From Rosenbergiella nectarea (lineage in GTDB: Bacteria > Pseudomonadota > Gammaproteobacteria > Enterobacterales > Enterobacteriaceae), in contig NZ_FOGC01000001.1 in the NCBI RefSeq assembly GCF_900111105.1, positions 486,549 through 550,548 on the forward strand: a DNA stretch of 64,000 nucleotides. Direction: 5' to 3'. The notes under the pieces are model-generated. The model made no database searches. It was not told the DNA's origin and was given only the letters and a program-made list of their open reading frames with translations. The position numbers and the translations under genes are program-made. This document shows, in pieces, positions 44,595-54,837 of the stretch. Every line of letters begins with the position of its first letter. The stretch's first letter is position 1.

Positions 44595-44607
44595 GAGGTA
44601 ATAGTAG

Positions 44608-46494
44608 ATGTCAATTGAGATCAAAGTTCCGGATATCGGTTCAGACGAAGTTGAAGTCACCGAGATCTTGGTTAAGGTCGGAGACAAAGTTGAAGTCGAA
44701 CAGTCTCTGCTTACGGTTGAAGGCGATAAAGCCTCAATGGAAGTGCCTTCACCTCAAGCAGGCGTGATTAAAGAGATTAACGTTGCGACAGGCGATAAAG
44801 TCGAAACGGGATCATTAATCATGATCTTCGAAAGCGAAGAAAAGGCAGCAGCAGCCCCTGAGGCTGCTCAACCCGCCGCGGAGAAAGCTCCGACAGCTTC
44901 GGCTTCCGCTTCGGTAAAAGACGTGATGGTGCCAGATATTGGCGGTGATGAAGTGGAAGTCACTGAGATCCTGGTCAAGGCCGGCGATACCGTTGAACTT
45001 GAGCAGTCGCTACTTACCGTTGAAGGCGATAAAGCGTCAATGGAAGTGCCTGCGCCTTTTGCTGGAAAAGTGAAAGAGATCAAAGTCAATACCGGCGATA
45101 AAGTGAATACCGGCTCATTGATTATGACGTTCGAGGTGGCTGGTGAAGCTGCGGCCCCTGCTAGCGCGCCTTCTGCGCAAGAAGAGTCTGCGCCAGCGGC
45201 GGCGGCCAAAGGTTCAGCTAATCAAGTGGTTAATGTGCCTGATATCGGTGGCGACGAAGTCGAAGTGACGGAAATTCTGGTGAAAGTGGGTGATAAGGTT
45301 TCACTTGAACAATCACTGATCACCGTTGAAGGCGATAAAGCATCGATGGAAGTTCCGGCACCTTTCGCGGGTACGGTCACCGAGATTCAAGTCGCTGTTG
45401 GCGACAAAGTCAGTACTGGTTCTGCCATCATGGTCTTTAGCAGCGATGCGCCAGCCGCTGAAAAAGCGTCTGCACCTGCGCCAGAAAAACCGGCCGCTCC
45501 AGCCCCAGCGAAGGCTGCTGCAACTACCGCTCCATCCGCTGCGCCTACCGCGAAGGATGAGTTCGCTGAAAATAGCGCTTATGTGCACGCGACGCCTGTT
45601 ATTCGTCGGCTTGCGCGCGAATTTGGGGTGAACTTAGCGAAAGTCAACGCGACTGGCCGTAAAGGGCGTATCGTTAAAGAAGACGTTCAAGCTTACATCA
45701 AAGAGGCACTAAAACGTGCGGATGCAGCACCTGCTGCGGCAAGTGGCCTCCCAGGAATGTTGCCTTGGCCGAAAGTAGATTTCAGTAAGTTTGGTGAAGT
45801 TGAAGAAGTTGAGTTAGGCCGTATCCAGAAAATTTCTGGCGCCAACCTCAGCCGTAACTGGATGGTGATCCCACACGTTACTCACTTCGATGAGTCAGAC
45901 ATTACCGAGCTGGAAGCTTTCCGTAAGCAACAGAACGTTGAAGCAGATAAACAAAAACTGGACGTAAAAATTACGCCAGTCGTGTTTATTATGAAAGCCG
46001 TGGCGAAGGCGCTTGAAGCCTACCCTCGTTTCAATAGTTCCCTATCGGAAGACGCGCAACGCTTAACGTTGAAGAAATACATCAACATTGGTGTCGCGGT
46101 CGATACGCCAAATGGGTTAGTTGTACCGGTATTCCGTGATGTGAACAAGAAAGGCATTATCGAACTTTCTCGTGAACTGATGGAAATCTCTAAGAAAGCT
46201 CGTGCGGGTAAACTGACAGCCTCCGATATGCAAGGCGGTTGCTTTACGATTTCAAGCTTAGGCGGTTTGGGAACAACTTCCTTCACGCCAATCGTCAATG
46301 CCCCTGAGGTCGCGATTTTAGGTGTCTCTAAGTCCTCGATGAAACCCGTTTGGAATGGTAAAGAGTTTGCTCCACGTTTAATGCTGCCACTCTCACTCTC
46401 GTTCGACCACCGAGTGATTGATGGAGCAGAAGGCGCACGCTTTATCTCCTATCTTGGTCAGGTACTTGGCGATATTCGTCGTCTCGTTATGTAA
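44608..46494 (+). CDS. aceF: Dihydrolipoyl acetyltransferase (E2 of pyruvate dehydrogenase)
   Basis: 628 residues. Three tandem lipoyl domains, about residues 1-78, 105-182 and 205-285, each with the lipoylated Lys in [10 protein letters not shown]; Ala/Pro-rich linkers join them. Then the E1/E3-binding domain ([18 protein letters not shown], near residue 330) and the acetyltransferase core with the active-site motif [12 protein letters not shown] near residue 600. Forms the 24-mer core. It starts 13 nt after aceE. The three repeats are close to one another at DNA level. Confidence 0.98.
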   Translation: MSIEIKVPDIGSDEVEVTEILVKVGDKVEVEQSLLTVEGDKASMEVPSPQAGVIKEINVATGDKVETGSLIMIFESEEKAAAAPEAAQPAAEKAPTASASASVKDVMVPDIGGDEVEVTEILVKAGDTVELEQSLLTVEGDKASMEVPAPFAGKVKEIKVNTGDKVNTGSLIMTFEVAGEAAAPASAPSAQEESAPAAAAKGSANQVVNVPDIGGDEVEVTEILVKVGDKVSLEQSLITVEGDKASMEVPAPFAGTVTEIQVAVGDKVSTGSAIMVFSSDAPAAEKASAPAPEKPAAPAPAKAAATTAPSAAPTAKDEFAENSAYVHATPVIRRLAREFGVNLAKVNATGRKGRIVKEDVQAYIKEALKRADAAPAAASGLPGMLPWPKVDFSKFGEVEEVELGRIQKISGANLSRNWMVIPHVTHFDESDITELEAFRKQQNVEADKQKLDVKITPVVFIMKAVAKALEAYPRFNSSLSEDAQRLTLKKYINIGVAVDTPNGLVVPVFRDVNKKGIIELSRELMEISKKARAGKLTASDMQGGCFTISSLGGLGTTSFTPIVNAPEVAILGVSKSSMKPVWNGKEFAPRLMLPLSLSFDHRVIDGAEGARFISYLGQVLGDIRRLVM

Positions 46495-46498
46495 TATC

Positions 46499-46524
46499 TT
46501 GAGGTCGGCGCTTGCCGGCCTCAA
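46499..46524 (+). terminator. Hairpin after aceF
   Basis: TTGAGGTCGGC and GCCGGCCTCAA form an 11-bp stem (one G-T pair) with a GCTT-type loop, 5 nt after the aceF stop. No T run, so it may attenuate or protect the 3' end rather than fully terminate before lpd. Confidence 0.5.
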
Positions 46525-46604
46525 TCTCATTTGGGACTAGGGCGAAATTTTAATTGTGAAATAATGCGCTAATCCCCAAAACAACCAACCTTTACGCAAT
46601 CTCG

Positions 46605-46633
46605 TTTGCACAATTTTAACAATTATGTAAACT
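46605..46633 (+). promoter_or_regulatory. Separate lpd promoter
   Basis: -35 TTTGCA (46605-46610), 17-nt spacer, -10 TAAACT (46628-46633), inside an AT-rich stretch with TTAACAATT that resembles the ArcA-bound region of the E. coli lpd promoter. A second promoter fits the need for Lpd in other 2-oxoacid dehydrogenases. Confidence 0.55.
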
Positions 46634-46715
46634 CTTGCATTACATAGGTTCCGGGAAAATAAGTGTATAAATTGTCATTGCGCTGTATCCCCGGAGAATC
46701 GAATAAGAGGTCATG

Positions 46716-48140
46716 ATGAGTACAGAGATTAAAGCCCAAGTTGTGGTACTTGGAGCCGGTCCTGCAGGTTATTCTGCAGCATTTCGCTGCGCCGATTTAG
46801 GCTTAGAAACCGTATTGGTTGAGCGTTACAGCACTCTAGGTGGAGTCTGTTTGAATGTCGGTTGTATTCCATCTAAAGCATTATTACACGTCGCAAAAGT
46901 CATCGAAGAAGCGAAAGCATTGGAAGCTCACGGTATTGTTTTCGGAAAACCTGAAACGGATATTGATAAAGTTCGCGCTTGGAAAGACAAAGTCATTGGA
47001 CAATTAACCGGTGGTCTTGCGGGAATGGCAAAAGGCCGTAAAGTGACCGTAGTGAATGGACTGGGTAAATTCACGGGGGCTAACACGCTAGCGGTTGAAG
47101 GCGAAAACGGAACGACCACGATTAACTTTGACAACGCCATCATTGCGGCAGGTTCTCGCCCAATTACTTTACCGTTTATCCCACATGATGATCCCCGTGT
47201 ATGGGATTCGACTGACGCACTCGCACTCACTACTGTCCCTGAGCGCCTATTGGTAATGGGTGGCGGAATCATTGGGCTAGAGATGGGTACAGTTTACCAT
47301 GCATTAGGCTCGACGATTGATGTGGTCGAGATGTTTGACCAAGTGATCCCAGCTGCAGACAAAGATGTGGTGAAAGTCTTTACTAAGCGTATTAGCAAGC
47401 AATTCAATCTAATGCTTGAGACTAAAGTCACCGCCGTTGAAGCGAAGGAAGACGGGATCTATGTGACGATGGAAGGTAAAAAAGCGCCTTCTGAACCACA
47501 GCGTTACGACGCAGTATTGGTCGCCATCGGCCGTGTTCCAAATGGTAAAAACCTAGATGCTGAGAATGCTGGGGTGACTGTCGATGAGCGTGGTTTTATC
47601 CGTGTCGATAAGCAACTCCGTACCAACGTACCGCATATCTACGCCATTGGCGATATCGTCGGCCAACCGATGCTGGCACATAAAGGCGTGCATGAAGGAC
47701 ATGTTGCTGCAGAAGTCATCGCCGGTAAAAAACATTACTTTGATCCAAAAGTGATCCCATCCATTGCGTACACTGAGCCAGAAGTTGCTTGGGTCGGTTT
47801 AACTGAAAAAGAAGCGAAAGAACAAGGAATTAGCTACGAAACCGCGACATTCCCTTGGGCAGCGTCAGGTCGTGCGATCGCTTCAGATTGCGCAGACGGG
47901 ATGACGAAGCTGATCTTCGATAAAGAGACACACCGTGTAATCGGTGGCGCTATCGTCGGGACTAACGGTGGCGAGCTACTGGGTGAAATTGGTCTTGCGA
48001 TCGAGATGGGCTGTGATGCAGAAGACATCGCGCTGACTATCCATGCTCACCCAACGTTACACGAGTCTATCGGTCTGGCTGCGGAAGTATTTGAAGGAAG
48101 CATTACCGATCTGCCTAACCCTAAAGCTAAGAAAAAGTAA
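46716..48140 (+). CDS. lpd: Dihydrolipoamide dehydrogenase (E3)
   Basis: 474 residues from the second of two tandem ATGs (46713/46716), which gives MSTEIKAQVVVLGAGPAGY as in E. coli. FAD enzyme that reoxidises lipoyl groups for the pyruvate and 2-oxoglutarate dehydrogenases and the glycine system. FAD loop GAGPAG near residue 13, redox disulfide GGVCLNVGCIPSKA near residue 43, NAD loop VMGGGIIGLEMG near residue 181 and the catalytic His in TIHAHPTLHES near residue 445. Confidence 0.98.
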   Translation: MSTEIKAQVVVLGAGPAGYSAAFRCADLGLETVLVERYSTLGGVCLNVGCIPSKALLHVAKVIEEAKALEAHGIVFGKPETDIDKVRAWKDKVIGQLTGGLAGMAKGRKVTVVNGLGKFTGANTLAVEGENGTTTINFDNAIIAAGSRPITLPFIPHDDPRVWDSTDALALTTVPERLLVMGGGIIGLEMGTVYHALGSTIDVVEMFDQVIPAADKDVVKVFTKRISKQFNLMLETKVTAVEAKEDGIYVTMEGKKAPSEPQRYDAVLVAIGRVPNGKNLDAENAGVTVDERGFIRVDKQLRTNVPHIYAIGDIVGQPMLAHKGVHEGHVAAEVIAGKKHYFDPKVIPSIAYTEPEVAWVGLTEKEAKEQGISYETATFPWAASGRAIASDCADGMTKLIFDKETHRVIGGAIVGTNGGELLGEIGLAIEMGCDAEDIALTIHAHPTLHESIGLAAEVFEGSITDLPNPKAKKK

Positions 48141-48167
48141 GCGTTACTTAGCGATGCTTTACTCTAT

Positions 48168-48196
48168 ACCGCGATAACGTATCGCGGTTTTTTTTT
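48168..48196 (+). terminator. Intrinsic terminator after lpd
   Basis: ACCGCGATA and TATCGCGGT form a perfect 9-bp stem around ACG, followed by a run of eight further Ts. Confidence 0.92.
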
Positions 48197-48615
48197 GCCT
48201 AAAGTTGCTGAACAAGCCGTGTGAACAACAATTAAAATGCTCGACAGCGGTCGAAAATAAGCGTTTAGTAAGATAATGATTTCAACCTATACGTGGTAGA
48301 AATGTGATTAACGCCATGAGAGTCACATAGCACTAACGGGTATCGGTAAAGGCTACATTTGAACGGGTTCGAGGCATTGCCGCGAAAGTCGCGCAGCATG
48401 ATCCCCTAACACCCTGTCACAAAGAGTTATTTTTATCACGATACCGCTTTTTATTTAGTAGTCATTATGTTGTGTTTTTGTAAACAGATTAACAAAGAAT
48501 AAAAATACTGCTATTCTCAGTGAGCTAAACCGACCATCAAAAACCTATAAAAAGATAATAATTTATCGGTAGTAGAGGGTTGAAAAGCTATAACAATGTG
48601 AGCGAGGAGAACGTC
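48197..48615 (+). other. Intergenic region lpd-acnB
   Basis: About 420 nt with no gene. It must hold the acnB promoter, and the AT-rich 48420-48560 part is the likely site, but no hexamer pair stands out. TGTGA and TCACA occur near 48302 and 48323, too far apart (15 nt) for a CRP site. In-frame codons upstream of acnB from 48580 are probably untranslated. Confidence 0.5.
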
Positions 48616-51213
48616 GTGCTAGAAGAATACCGTGAGCACGTTGCTGAACGTGCTGCCCAAGGGATCGTACCTAAGCCTTTAGAGGCGACCCAAATGGCTG
48701 GCCTAGTAGAATTACTCAAAAATCCCCCCCAAGGCGAAGAAGAGTTTCTGGTCGACTTATTAGTGAATCGAGTTCCGCCGGGTGTAGATGAAGCGGCCTA
48801 TGTCAAAGCTGGTTTCTTAGCGGCCGTAGCAAAAGGCGAAACTGCATCGCCATTAATATCTCGTGAAAAAGCCACTGAACTTTTAGGGACGATGCAAGGC
48901 GGATATAATATCCATCCTTTAATCGAACTATTAGAAGATGACACTCTGGCCCCTATTGCAGCAAAAGCCCTATCCCACACCCTGCTAATGTTTGATAATT
49001 TTTATGACGTTGAGGAAAAAGCGAAAGCGGGTAATGCCTACGCCGAGCAAATTCTTAAGTCGTGGGCGGAAGCCGAATGGTTCAAAGCGCGTCCTGAATT
49101 AGCCGAAAAGATCACCGTAACCGTCTTTAAAGTAACCGGTGAAACGAATACGGATGATTTATCCCCCGCTCCAGATGCATGGTCCCGTCCTGATATCCCA
49201 TTACATGCTTTAGCTATGCTGAAAAACGAGCGTGAAGGGATAGTGCCAGACGAGCCGGGTAATGTCGGTCCAATTAAACAAATCGAGCAACTCGCTGCCC
49301 AAGGTTACCCACTAGCCTATGTTGGGGATGTTGTGGGAACCGGTTCTTCACGGAAATCAGCCACGAACTCTGTGTTATGGTTTATGGGGGATGATATCCC
49401 GCATGTACCGAACAAGAAGGGCGGTGGAGTGGTATTGGGCACTAAAATCGCCCCGATTTTCTTTAACACTATGGAAGATGCTGGGGCATTACCGATCGAG
49501 GTCGATGTCAGCGATCTGAATATGGGCGATGTGATTGATATCTACCCTTACAAGGGTGAAATCTGTCGCCATGATACCGATGAAGTGCTGGTTCGTTTCG
49601 AACTGAAAACCGAAGTCTTATTGGACGAAGTCCGGGCGGGTGGCCGTATTCCACTGATTATTGGCCGTGGACTGACGACTAAAGCGCGTGAATCGCTCGA
49701 TTTACCCGTTAGCGATGTATTCCGCAGTGCAAAACCCGTTGAAACCAGTACGCGTGGCTACTCCTTAGCACAAAAAATGGTGGGCCGTGCTTGTGGTGTC
49801 GACGGTATACGCCCAGGAGAATATTGCGAGCCGAAAATGACCTCGGTAGGGTCTCAGGATACCACCGGACCCATGACGCGTGATGAACTTAAAGATCTCG
49901 CTTGCTTAGGTTTCTCCGCCGACTTAGTCATGCAGTCATTCTGTCATACTGCGGCTTACCCTAAACCAGTGGATGTTCAAACCCACCATACGCTACCCGA
50001 TTTCATCATGAACCGTGGTGGCGTTTCACTGCGCCCAGGCGATGGTATTATTCATAGTTGGTTAAACCGTATGCTATTACCTGATACTGTCGGCACGGGT
50101 GGAGACTCACATACCCGTTTCCCTATCGGTATCTCATTCCCTGCTGGCTCTGGATTAGTCGCCTTTGCGGCGGCAACAGGTGTGATGCCTCTCGATATGC
50201 CTGAGTCAGTACTGGTGCGGTTCAAAGGCGAACGTCAACCTGGTATTACGCTGCGCGATCTGGTTCATGCGATCCCTCTTTATGCGATTAAACAAGGACT
50301 GCTTACCGTAGAAAAGAAAGGTAAAAAGAACGTTTTCTCTGGCCGTATCTTAGAAATCGAAGGGTTACCTGACTTAAAAGTTGAGCAAGCCTTTGAGCTT
50401 TCGGATGCCTCAGCAGAACGTTCAGCGGCAGGTTGTACGATCAAGTTAGATCAAGCGCCGATCATTGAATACCTTAACTCGAATATCGTGCTGTTGAAGT
50501 GGATGATCGCCGAAGGTTATGGTGATCGTCGTACCATTGAACGTCGTATTCAAAACATGGAAAAATGGCTGGCTGATCCACAATTGCTTGAAGGCGATGC
50601 GGATGCTGAGTACGCAGCGATTATTGAGATCGACCTTTCAGAGATTAAAGAACCGATCCTCTGCGCACCTAACGATCCTGATGACGCGCGTGTGCTCTCC
50701 GATGTTCAGGGTGAGAAGATCGACGAAGTCTTTATCGGCTCATGTATGACCAATATTGGTCACTTCCGTGCAGCAGGTAAACTGCTCGATAAATTCAAAG
50801 GCCAACTTCCAACCCGGCTGTGGGTCGCTCCCCCCACTAAGATGGATGCGGCACAACTGACGGAAGAGGGCTATTACAGCATCTTTGGTAAAAGTGGCGC
50901 GCGTGTTGAGATCCCTGGCTGCTCACTCTGTATGGGTAACCAAGCTCGCGTCGCGGAAGGGGCTACAGTTGTTTCAACATCAACCCGTAACTTCCCTAAC
51001 CGCCTTGGTCAAGGGGCTAATGTTTTCTTAGCCTCGGCTGAACTTGCTGCGGTCTCTGCATTACTGGGCAAATTACCGACGGCAGATGAGTACCAGACCT
51101 ATATGAATGAAGTGGATAAGAGTGCCGATGATACTTATCGTTACCTCAACTTTGACCGCCTCAACCAATATACGTCTAAAGCGGATGAAGTTATTTTCCA
51201 AAGCGCGGTGTAA
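48616..51213 (+). CDS. acnB: Aconitate hydratase B
   Basis: 865 residues from the GTG at 48616 ([16 protein letters not shown]), matching the length and GTG start of E. coli acnB; GAGGAGAA sits upstream. Main TCA-cycle aconitase, citrate to isocitrate, and an iron-sensing mRNA binder when it loses its cluster. Domain order is HEAT-like domain, swivel domain ([16 protein letters not shown] near residue 237), then the cluster domains; Cys ligands are in [12 protein letters not shown] near residue 710 and [10 protein letters not shown] near residue 769. Confidence 0.98.
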   Translation: MLEEYREHVAERAAQGIVPKPLEATQMAGLVELLKNPPQGEEEFLVDLLVNRVPPGVDEAAYVKAGFLAAVAKGETASPLISREKATELLGTMQGGYNIHPLIELLEDDTLAPIAAKALSHTLLMFDNFYDVEEKAKAGNAYAEQILKSWAEAEWFKARPELAEKITVTVFKVTGETNTDDLSPAPDAWSRPDIPLHALAMLKNEREGIVPDEPGNVGPIKQIEQLAAQGYPLAYVGDVVGTGSSRKSATNSVLWFMGDDIPHVPNKKGGGVVLGTKIAPIFFNTMEDAGALPIEVDVSDLNMGDVIDIYPYKGEICRHDTDEVLVRFELKTEVLLDEVRAGGRIPLIIGRGLTTKARESLDLPVSDVFRSAKPVETSTRGYSLAQKMVGRACGVDGIRPGEYCEPKMTSVGSQDTTGPMTRDELKDLACLGFSADLVMQSFCHTAAYPKPVDVQTHHTLPDFIMNRGGVSLRPGDGIIHSWLNRMLLPDTVGTGGDSHTRFPIGISFPAGSGLVAFAAATGVMPLDMPESVLVRFKGERQPGITLRDLVHAIPLYAIKQGLLTVEKKGKKNVFSGRILEIEGLPDLKVEQAFELSDASAERSAAGCTIKLDQAPIIEYLNSNIVLLKWMIAEGYGDRRTIERRIQNMEKWLADPQLLEGDADAEYAAIIEIDLSEIKEPILCAPNDPDDARVLSDVQGEKIDEVFIGSCMTNIGHFRAAGKLLDKFKGQLPTRLWVAPPTKMDAAQLTEEGYYSIFGKSGARVEIPGCSLCMGNQARVAEGATVVSTSTRNFPNRLGQGANVFLASAELAAVSALLGKLPTADEYQTYMNEVDKSADDTYRYLNFDRLNQYTSKADEVIFQSAV

Positions 51214-51246
51214 TTAGCACTCGCCTATGAAATAATAATCTAACCG

Positions 51247-51274
51247 AAAAGGGGAGCCAATGGCTCCCCTTTTT
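51247..51274 (+). terminator. Intrinsic terminator after acnB
   Basis: AAAAGGGGAGCCA pairs with TGGCTCCCCTTTT (13 bp) around a single-base centre in the sequence (so the real loop opens a few pairs), and T-rich DNA follows. A-rich flanking makes it potentially bidirectional. Confidence 0.85.
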
Positions 51275-51323
51275 ATCGTTGTGGGGGCAGCATCCCCCAG
51301 TCCTGGCGAAAAGAGGAATCATC

Positions 51324-51683
51324 ATGGATTATCAGTTTGTTAAAGATATAGAGGGCCGCGTCCGTGTGCAGATGTCGATGGATCATGAAGTGATTGGACA
51401 ATGGTTTAACGAAGAAGTGAATGCCGACTCGGCACTCCTGGATGCGGTGGTTACCGGCGCAACACAGGTCAAAGGCACAGAGCTACAATGGCAACATGTC
51501 GGGCGTGAATACACTATCGCATTGAGTGACGATGAGGTGATGATTCAAGCGAACTTATTGGCGATAAGTGTAGATGAACTGGATGAAGGAATGAGTTACT
51601 ACGACCAAGAATCCCTCGCGTTTTGTGGTTTTGAGGATTTCTTTGCGTTAGTTGACGCATATCGCCAATTTAGTGGTCAGTGA
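51324..51683 (+). CDS. yacL: Conserved protein YacL (UPF0231)
   Basis: 119 residues from MDYQFVKDIEGRVRVQMSMDHE at 51324, with AGAGGAA upstream; E. coli YacL has 120. Small acidic cytoplasmic protein of unknown function that follows acnB in enterobacteria. In E. coli speD-speE come next; here they are absent and the 3' end overlaps the convergent yacC gene by 7 nt. Confidence 0.92.
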   Translation: MDYQFVKDIEGRVRVQMSMDHEVIGQWFNEEVNADSALLDAVVTGATQVKGTELQWQHVGREYTIALSDDEVMIQANLLAISVDELDEGMSYYDQESLAFCGFEDFFALVDAYRQFSGQ

Positions 51684-52036
51684 GATTGTTTATTCACAAA
51701 AGCCAATAGCCCTAAGGTTTTCTCTGCTAAGAGATGACATTTCTGTTTGCTATCGACACGGATACCGCGTAAATCTGCGTAGCTGCTTTCACCACGCTGT
51801 TGCATATTGAAGCGATTATAATTACTCAAATTCCAGCCATTGTTGCGCGCAAAATTGATGAGTGCATTACGGATTTGTGGATCGGGCAGGTCTTGATATC
51901 CACAATCGTTTTTAAGATAAATAAAGACAGCGGTGAGATCGGCCATATCGTCGGCTTGCGAATCGTCTAAGGCATAGCAATTGCTCGATAACTGTAAAAA
52001 TAGTGGAATAAAGAGTATTTTAACTAAGGTTTTCAT
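51677..52036 (-). CDS. yacC: Exported small protein YacC (PulS/OutS-like)
   Basis: 119 residues from MKTLVKILFIPLFLQLSSNCYA at 52036; the first ~22 residues are a signal peptide with likely cleavage after CYA. Mature part begins LDDSQADDMADLTAVFIYLKNDCGYQ, matching E. coli YacC, with two cysteines (NDCG and KCH) suited to a periplasmic disulfide. The family resembles secretin pilotins; a role with the nearby hof pilus genes would be speculation. Located between yacL and cueO. Confidence 0.88.
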   Translation of the reverse strand: MKTLVKILFIPLFLQLSSNCYALDDSQADDMADLTAVFIYLKNDCGYQDLPDPQIRNALINFARNNGWNLSNYNRFNMQQRGESSYADLRGIRVDSKQKCHLLAEKTLGLLAFVNKQSH

Positions 52037-52116
52037 GAAAATTCTCATCACTACAAATATCAATTAACGTTATCACAGAATAGGGAATAATGACGACAGG
52101 TTTACGCAGAGAACGC

Positions 52117-52147
52117 TTGACCTTGCCATAGGGGGATAGCGTAACGT
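52117..52147 (+). promoter_or_regulatory. cueO promoter with 19-bp spacer and CueR-like dyad
   Basis: TTGACC (52117-52122), a 19-nt spacer and TAACGT (52142-52147). The overlong spacer is the hallmark of promoters activated by MerR-family regulators. The spacer holds CCTTGC-N7-GGATAG, a partial match to the CueR dyad CCTTCC-N7-GGAAGG. Confidence 0.6.
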
Positions 52148-52176
52148 CAATGACTGGATAATTAGAGGGGATACGT

Positions 52177-53775
52177 ATGCAACGTCGAGATTTTATCAAG
52201 CTCAGCTCATTACTGATTGGCGCAGGAGCACTGCCTGCATGGAGCCGAGTGGCCTTATCAGGACAGCGACCACTTCTTACTACGCCTAGCTTACTTGAAC
52301 CCGACCTGCATCAACGCATCGATTTAACTGCGATGGCCGGGACTAGCGTCTGGAATAATCACTCGGTATCGACGTGGGGTTACAATGGTCGCTATTTAGG
52401 GCCGGCGATTAAACTCCGACGCAACCAGCCTGTTTCATTGCGCGTGCATAATCACCTGCCGGTCGATACGACGGTTCACTGGCATGGTTTAGTGGTGGGA
52501 GGCGAGGTTGATGGCGGTCCGCAGGAGGTGATCCGAGCGGGGGCACAGCGAGAAGTCACTTTTACGCCCGATCAACCTGCAGCGACCTGCTGGTATCATC
52601 CTCATCCGCATATGACCTCGGGTTTCCAAGTCGCCAAAGGACTCGCGGGTATGCTTGTTATTGAAGACGAACATATCAAAACATTACGGATCCCCGCGCA
52701 ATGGGGCGTTGACGATATTCCACTGGTATTCCAGGATAAAAAATTGACTGATGCGGGCACGGATATCGATTACCAGCTCGATATTATGCATGCGGCGGTG
52801 GGATGGTTTGGCGACATGATGTTGACCAATGGTAGCCAATATCCACAAGTCGCGTTACCGAACGGCTGGGTACGTTTACGGCTATTGAATGGCTGTAATG
52901 CTCGGTCGATGAATTTGGCGCTTAGCCATGACCACCCCTTTTACGTTATTGCCAGTGATGGGGGGTTATTGGCTGAGCCGGTTAAGGTTGAGCAATTGGC
53001 TATGTTACCCGGTGAACGTTTTGAGGTGATGATAGAGTTAACCGATACTAAGCCGTTTGATCTTGTTACTCTGCCGGTGACGCAAATGGGGATGACTCTC
53101 CCACCTTTTGACCAGCCCTTACCCCTATTAAAAATTCTCCCGCTACGCATTGGTGGCGGGGCAGAATTACCCGATCATCTCGCAACATTACCTACGTTGC
53201 CGAGTAGTGAAGGACTGACGCGCCGCCGTATAGCCCTATCGATGGATAAACAGCTTGATACCCTCGGGATGCAGCAATTAATGCAGCGTTATGGTCATCA
53301 AGCGATGGCGGGAATGCCGATGCACCACTCTATGCCGATGGCAGATAACACCGATAACTCCCATCAGCAACACGGGCATGCAATGTCAAGCATGCAGGGT
53401 ATGCCAAAAGCTACGCAAGGCTATGATTTTCATCAGGGTAATAAGATTAATGGCAAGGCTTACCAAATTGGGGATATTGCTTGGCAAAGCCCTCAAGGCC
53501 AGCATGAGATTTGGGAGATCAGTGGCGAAGGCGACATGATGTTACACCCTTTCCATATCCATGGAACACAGTATCGGATTCTGCGCGAAAATGACCAGCC
53601 GGTTGCGGCGCATCGCCAAGGTTTGAAAGATACCGTTCGAGTTGAGGGTGGGGTGAGCCAAGTATTGGTCTCCTTCCCGCATACTGCCGATCATCAGACC
53701 CCCTACATGGCCCACTGTCATTTATTAGAGCATGAAGATACTGGCATGATGATGAGTTTCACTGTCGGTAAGTAG
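52177..53775 (+). CDS. cueO: Periplasmic multicopper oxidase CueO
   Basis: 532 residues (516 in E. coli). Oxidises Cu(I) to Cu(II) in the periplasm for copper tolerance. Tat signal peptide MQRRDFIKLSSLLIG... ending near residue 27. Copper ligands are all present: HWHG, HPHPH, the MLHPFHIHG cluster and HCHLLEHEDTGMM at the C-terminus. A Met/His-rich insert (about residues 378-410, MAGMPMHHSMPM...MSSMQGMP) covers the substrate-copper site. HPHPHM replaces the E. coli HPHQHG. The MerR-type promoter lies upstream. Confidence 0.96.
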   Translation: MQRRDFIKLSSLLIGAGALPAWSRVALSGQRPLLTTPSLLEPDLHQRIDLTAMAGTSVWNNHSVSTWGYNGRYLGPAIKLRRNQPVSLRVHNHLPVDTTVHWHGLVVGGEVDGGPQEVIRAGAQREVTFTPDQPAATCWYHPHPHMTSGFQVAKGLAGMLVIEDEHIKTLRIPAQWGVDDIPLVFQDKKLTDAGTDIDYQLDIMHAAVGWFGDMMLTNGSQYPQVALPNGWVRLRLLNGCNARSMNLALSHDHPFYVIASDGGLLAEPVKVEQLAMLPGERFEVMIELTDTKPFDLVTLPVTQMGMTLPPFDQPLPLLKILPLRIGGGAELPDHLATLPTLPSSEGLTRRRIALSMDKQLDTLGMQQLMQRYGHQAMAGMPMHHSMPMADNTDNSHQQHGHAMSSMQGMPKATQGYDFHQGNKINGKAYQIGDIAWQSPQGQHEIWEISGEGDMMLHPFHIHGTQYRILRENDQPVAAHRQGLKDTVRVEGGVSQVLVSFPHTADHQTPYMAHCHLLEHEDTGMMMSFTVGK

Positions 53776-53941
53776 GATGAATTAAGCACGATACAGGGTT
53801 TTTATCTCGATTAGATTCCCTGTTATACTGCAGCCCCTGAATTTAAGCTGTAAATTTCTGGGGGTGATATATCCCACCCTTTCAGGACTTTTACGCTTTG
53901 CCGCACAATGAAAACTGAGTACTCTCAGTGAGATAGAGATT

Positions 53942-54472
53942 ATGAAACATACCGTTGAAGTGATGATTTCCGAGCAGGAAATAAAGAACCGTGTTACAGA
54001 ATTAGGGCAACAGATCACCACCGCCTACCAAGATCGTGGCAGAGAGATGGTGTTAGTAGGACTACTACGCGGTTCATTTATGTTTATGGCGGACCTTTGT
54101 CGGGCGATTGACGTTTCTCACGAAGTTGATTTCATTACTGCCTCAAGTTACGGAAATGGCATGTCTTCAACGCGAGATGTAAAAATACTGAAAGATTTGG
54201 ATGAAGATATCCGCGGTAAAGATGTCTTGATCGTAGAAGATATTATCGACTCGGGTAATACATTGAGCAAAGTGCGCGAAATCTTACAATTACGTGAGCC
54301 TGCTTCCGTCGCGATCTGTACCTTATTGGATAAACCCGAGCGTCGTGAAGTTGACGTTACCGTGGAATATGTCGGTTTCTCAATCCCTGATGAGTTCGTT
54401 GTCGGCTACGGAATCGATTATGCTCAACGCTATCGTCACCTCCCTTACGTTGGACGTGTCGTCCCTGAGTAA
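53942..54472 (+). CDS. hpt: Hypoxanthine phosphoribosyltransferase
   Basis: 176 residues (178 in E. coli). Purine salvage, hypoxanthine to IMP. The PRPP-binding motif [13 protein letters not shown] is at residues ~96-108, with [11 protein letters not shown] near residue 42 and [20 protein letters not shown] near the end. In E. coli gcd lies between cueO and hpt; here the gap is only 166 nt. Confidence 0.97.
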   Translation: MKHTVEVMISEQEIKNRVTELGQQITTAYQDRGREMVLVGLLRGSFMFMADLCRAIDVSHEVDFITASSYGNGMSSTRDVKILKDLDEDIRGKDVLIVEDIIDSGNTLSKVREILQLREPASVAICTLLDKPERREVDVTVEYVGFSIPDEFVVGYGIDYAQRYRHLPYVGRVVPE

Positions 54473-54493
54473 CGGGTAAATAGCACAAAGTTT

Positions 54494-54514
54494 CAGGCCA
54501 GCCTTGCTGGCCTG
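54494..54514 (+). terminator. Hairpin after hpt
   Basis: CAGGCCAGC and GCTGGCCTG make a perfect 9-bp stem around CTT, 21 nt after the hpt stop, followed by TTCTAT. A probable terminator with a weak T run. Confidence 0.6.
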
Positions 54515-54591
54515 TTCTATAATGGACAGCGAGTAAGTGGTTGCACGCAGCGTTGAGACTCAAGGTCGCCTCGGTATGTTCAGGCGTTGTG

Positions 54592-54612
54592 CGTCAGGGG
54601 ATTGACCTGACG
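54592..54612. repeat. Inverted repeat, operator-like
   Basis: CGTCAGG and CCTGACG are perfect 7-bp arms around a 7-nt centre. Symmetric and compact, so a protein site or short hairpin; no factor can be named. Confidence 0.45.
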
Positions 54613-54663
54613 ACGGTGGCATATCAGTTTTCACTTCATCTTGTGATGACACGAGATCCTTAA

Positions 54664-54837
54664 AGATATTTCTCTCTGTGTACCGTTAGATTTCTCTGCC
54701 ACTTCGAGAAGTGGGGGGAGTCAACGCTTGAGTATGAACAGAATGCCGATAGGTTTATATCGAGTCGCGATCAGCTTTACCAACGCTTTATTCAAGAGCG
54801 TATGCTTAATCTGTTAAGGGTCGTGGCGGTACAATAA
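54664..54837 (+). other. Unrecognised coding-like fragment
   Basis: One frame is open for 57 codons up to the TAA at 54835. It starts from a stop, not a start codon, and reads ...CHFEKWGESTLEYEQN, then ADRFISSRDQLYQRFIQ and ERMLNLLRVV. The mixed charged composition looks protein-like. The only in-frame ATG is near the end (M of ERML). I do not recognise the family; it may be the tail of a lost gene, or chance. Confidence 0.25.

Noticed and set aside
44620..45440. Long tandem repeat as a mobile or phase-variable element
   Set aside because: The repeats are the three lipoyl domains of AceF, a normal feature of the protein.
48302..48327. TGTGA ... TCACA upstream of acnB as a CRP site
   Set aside because: The half-sites are 15 nt apart, not 6, so CRP could not bind them as one site.
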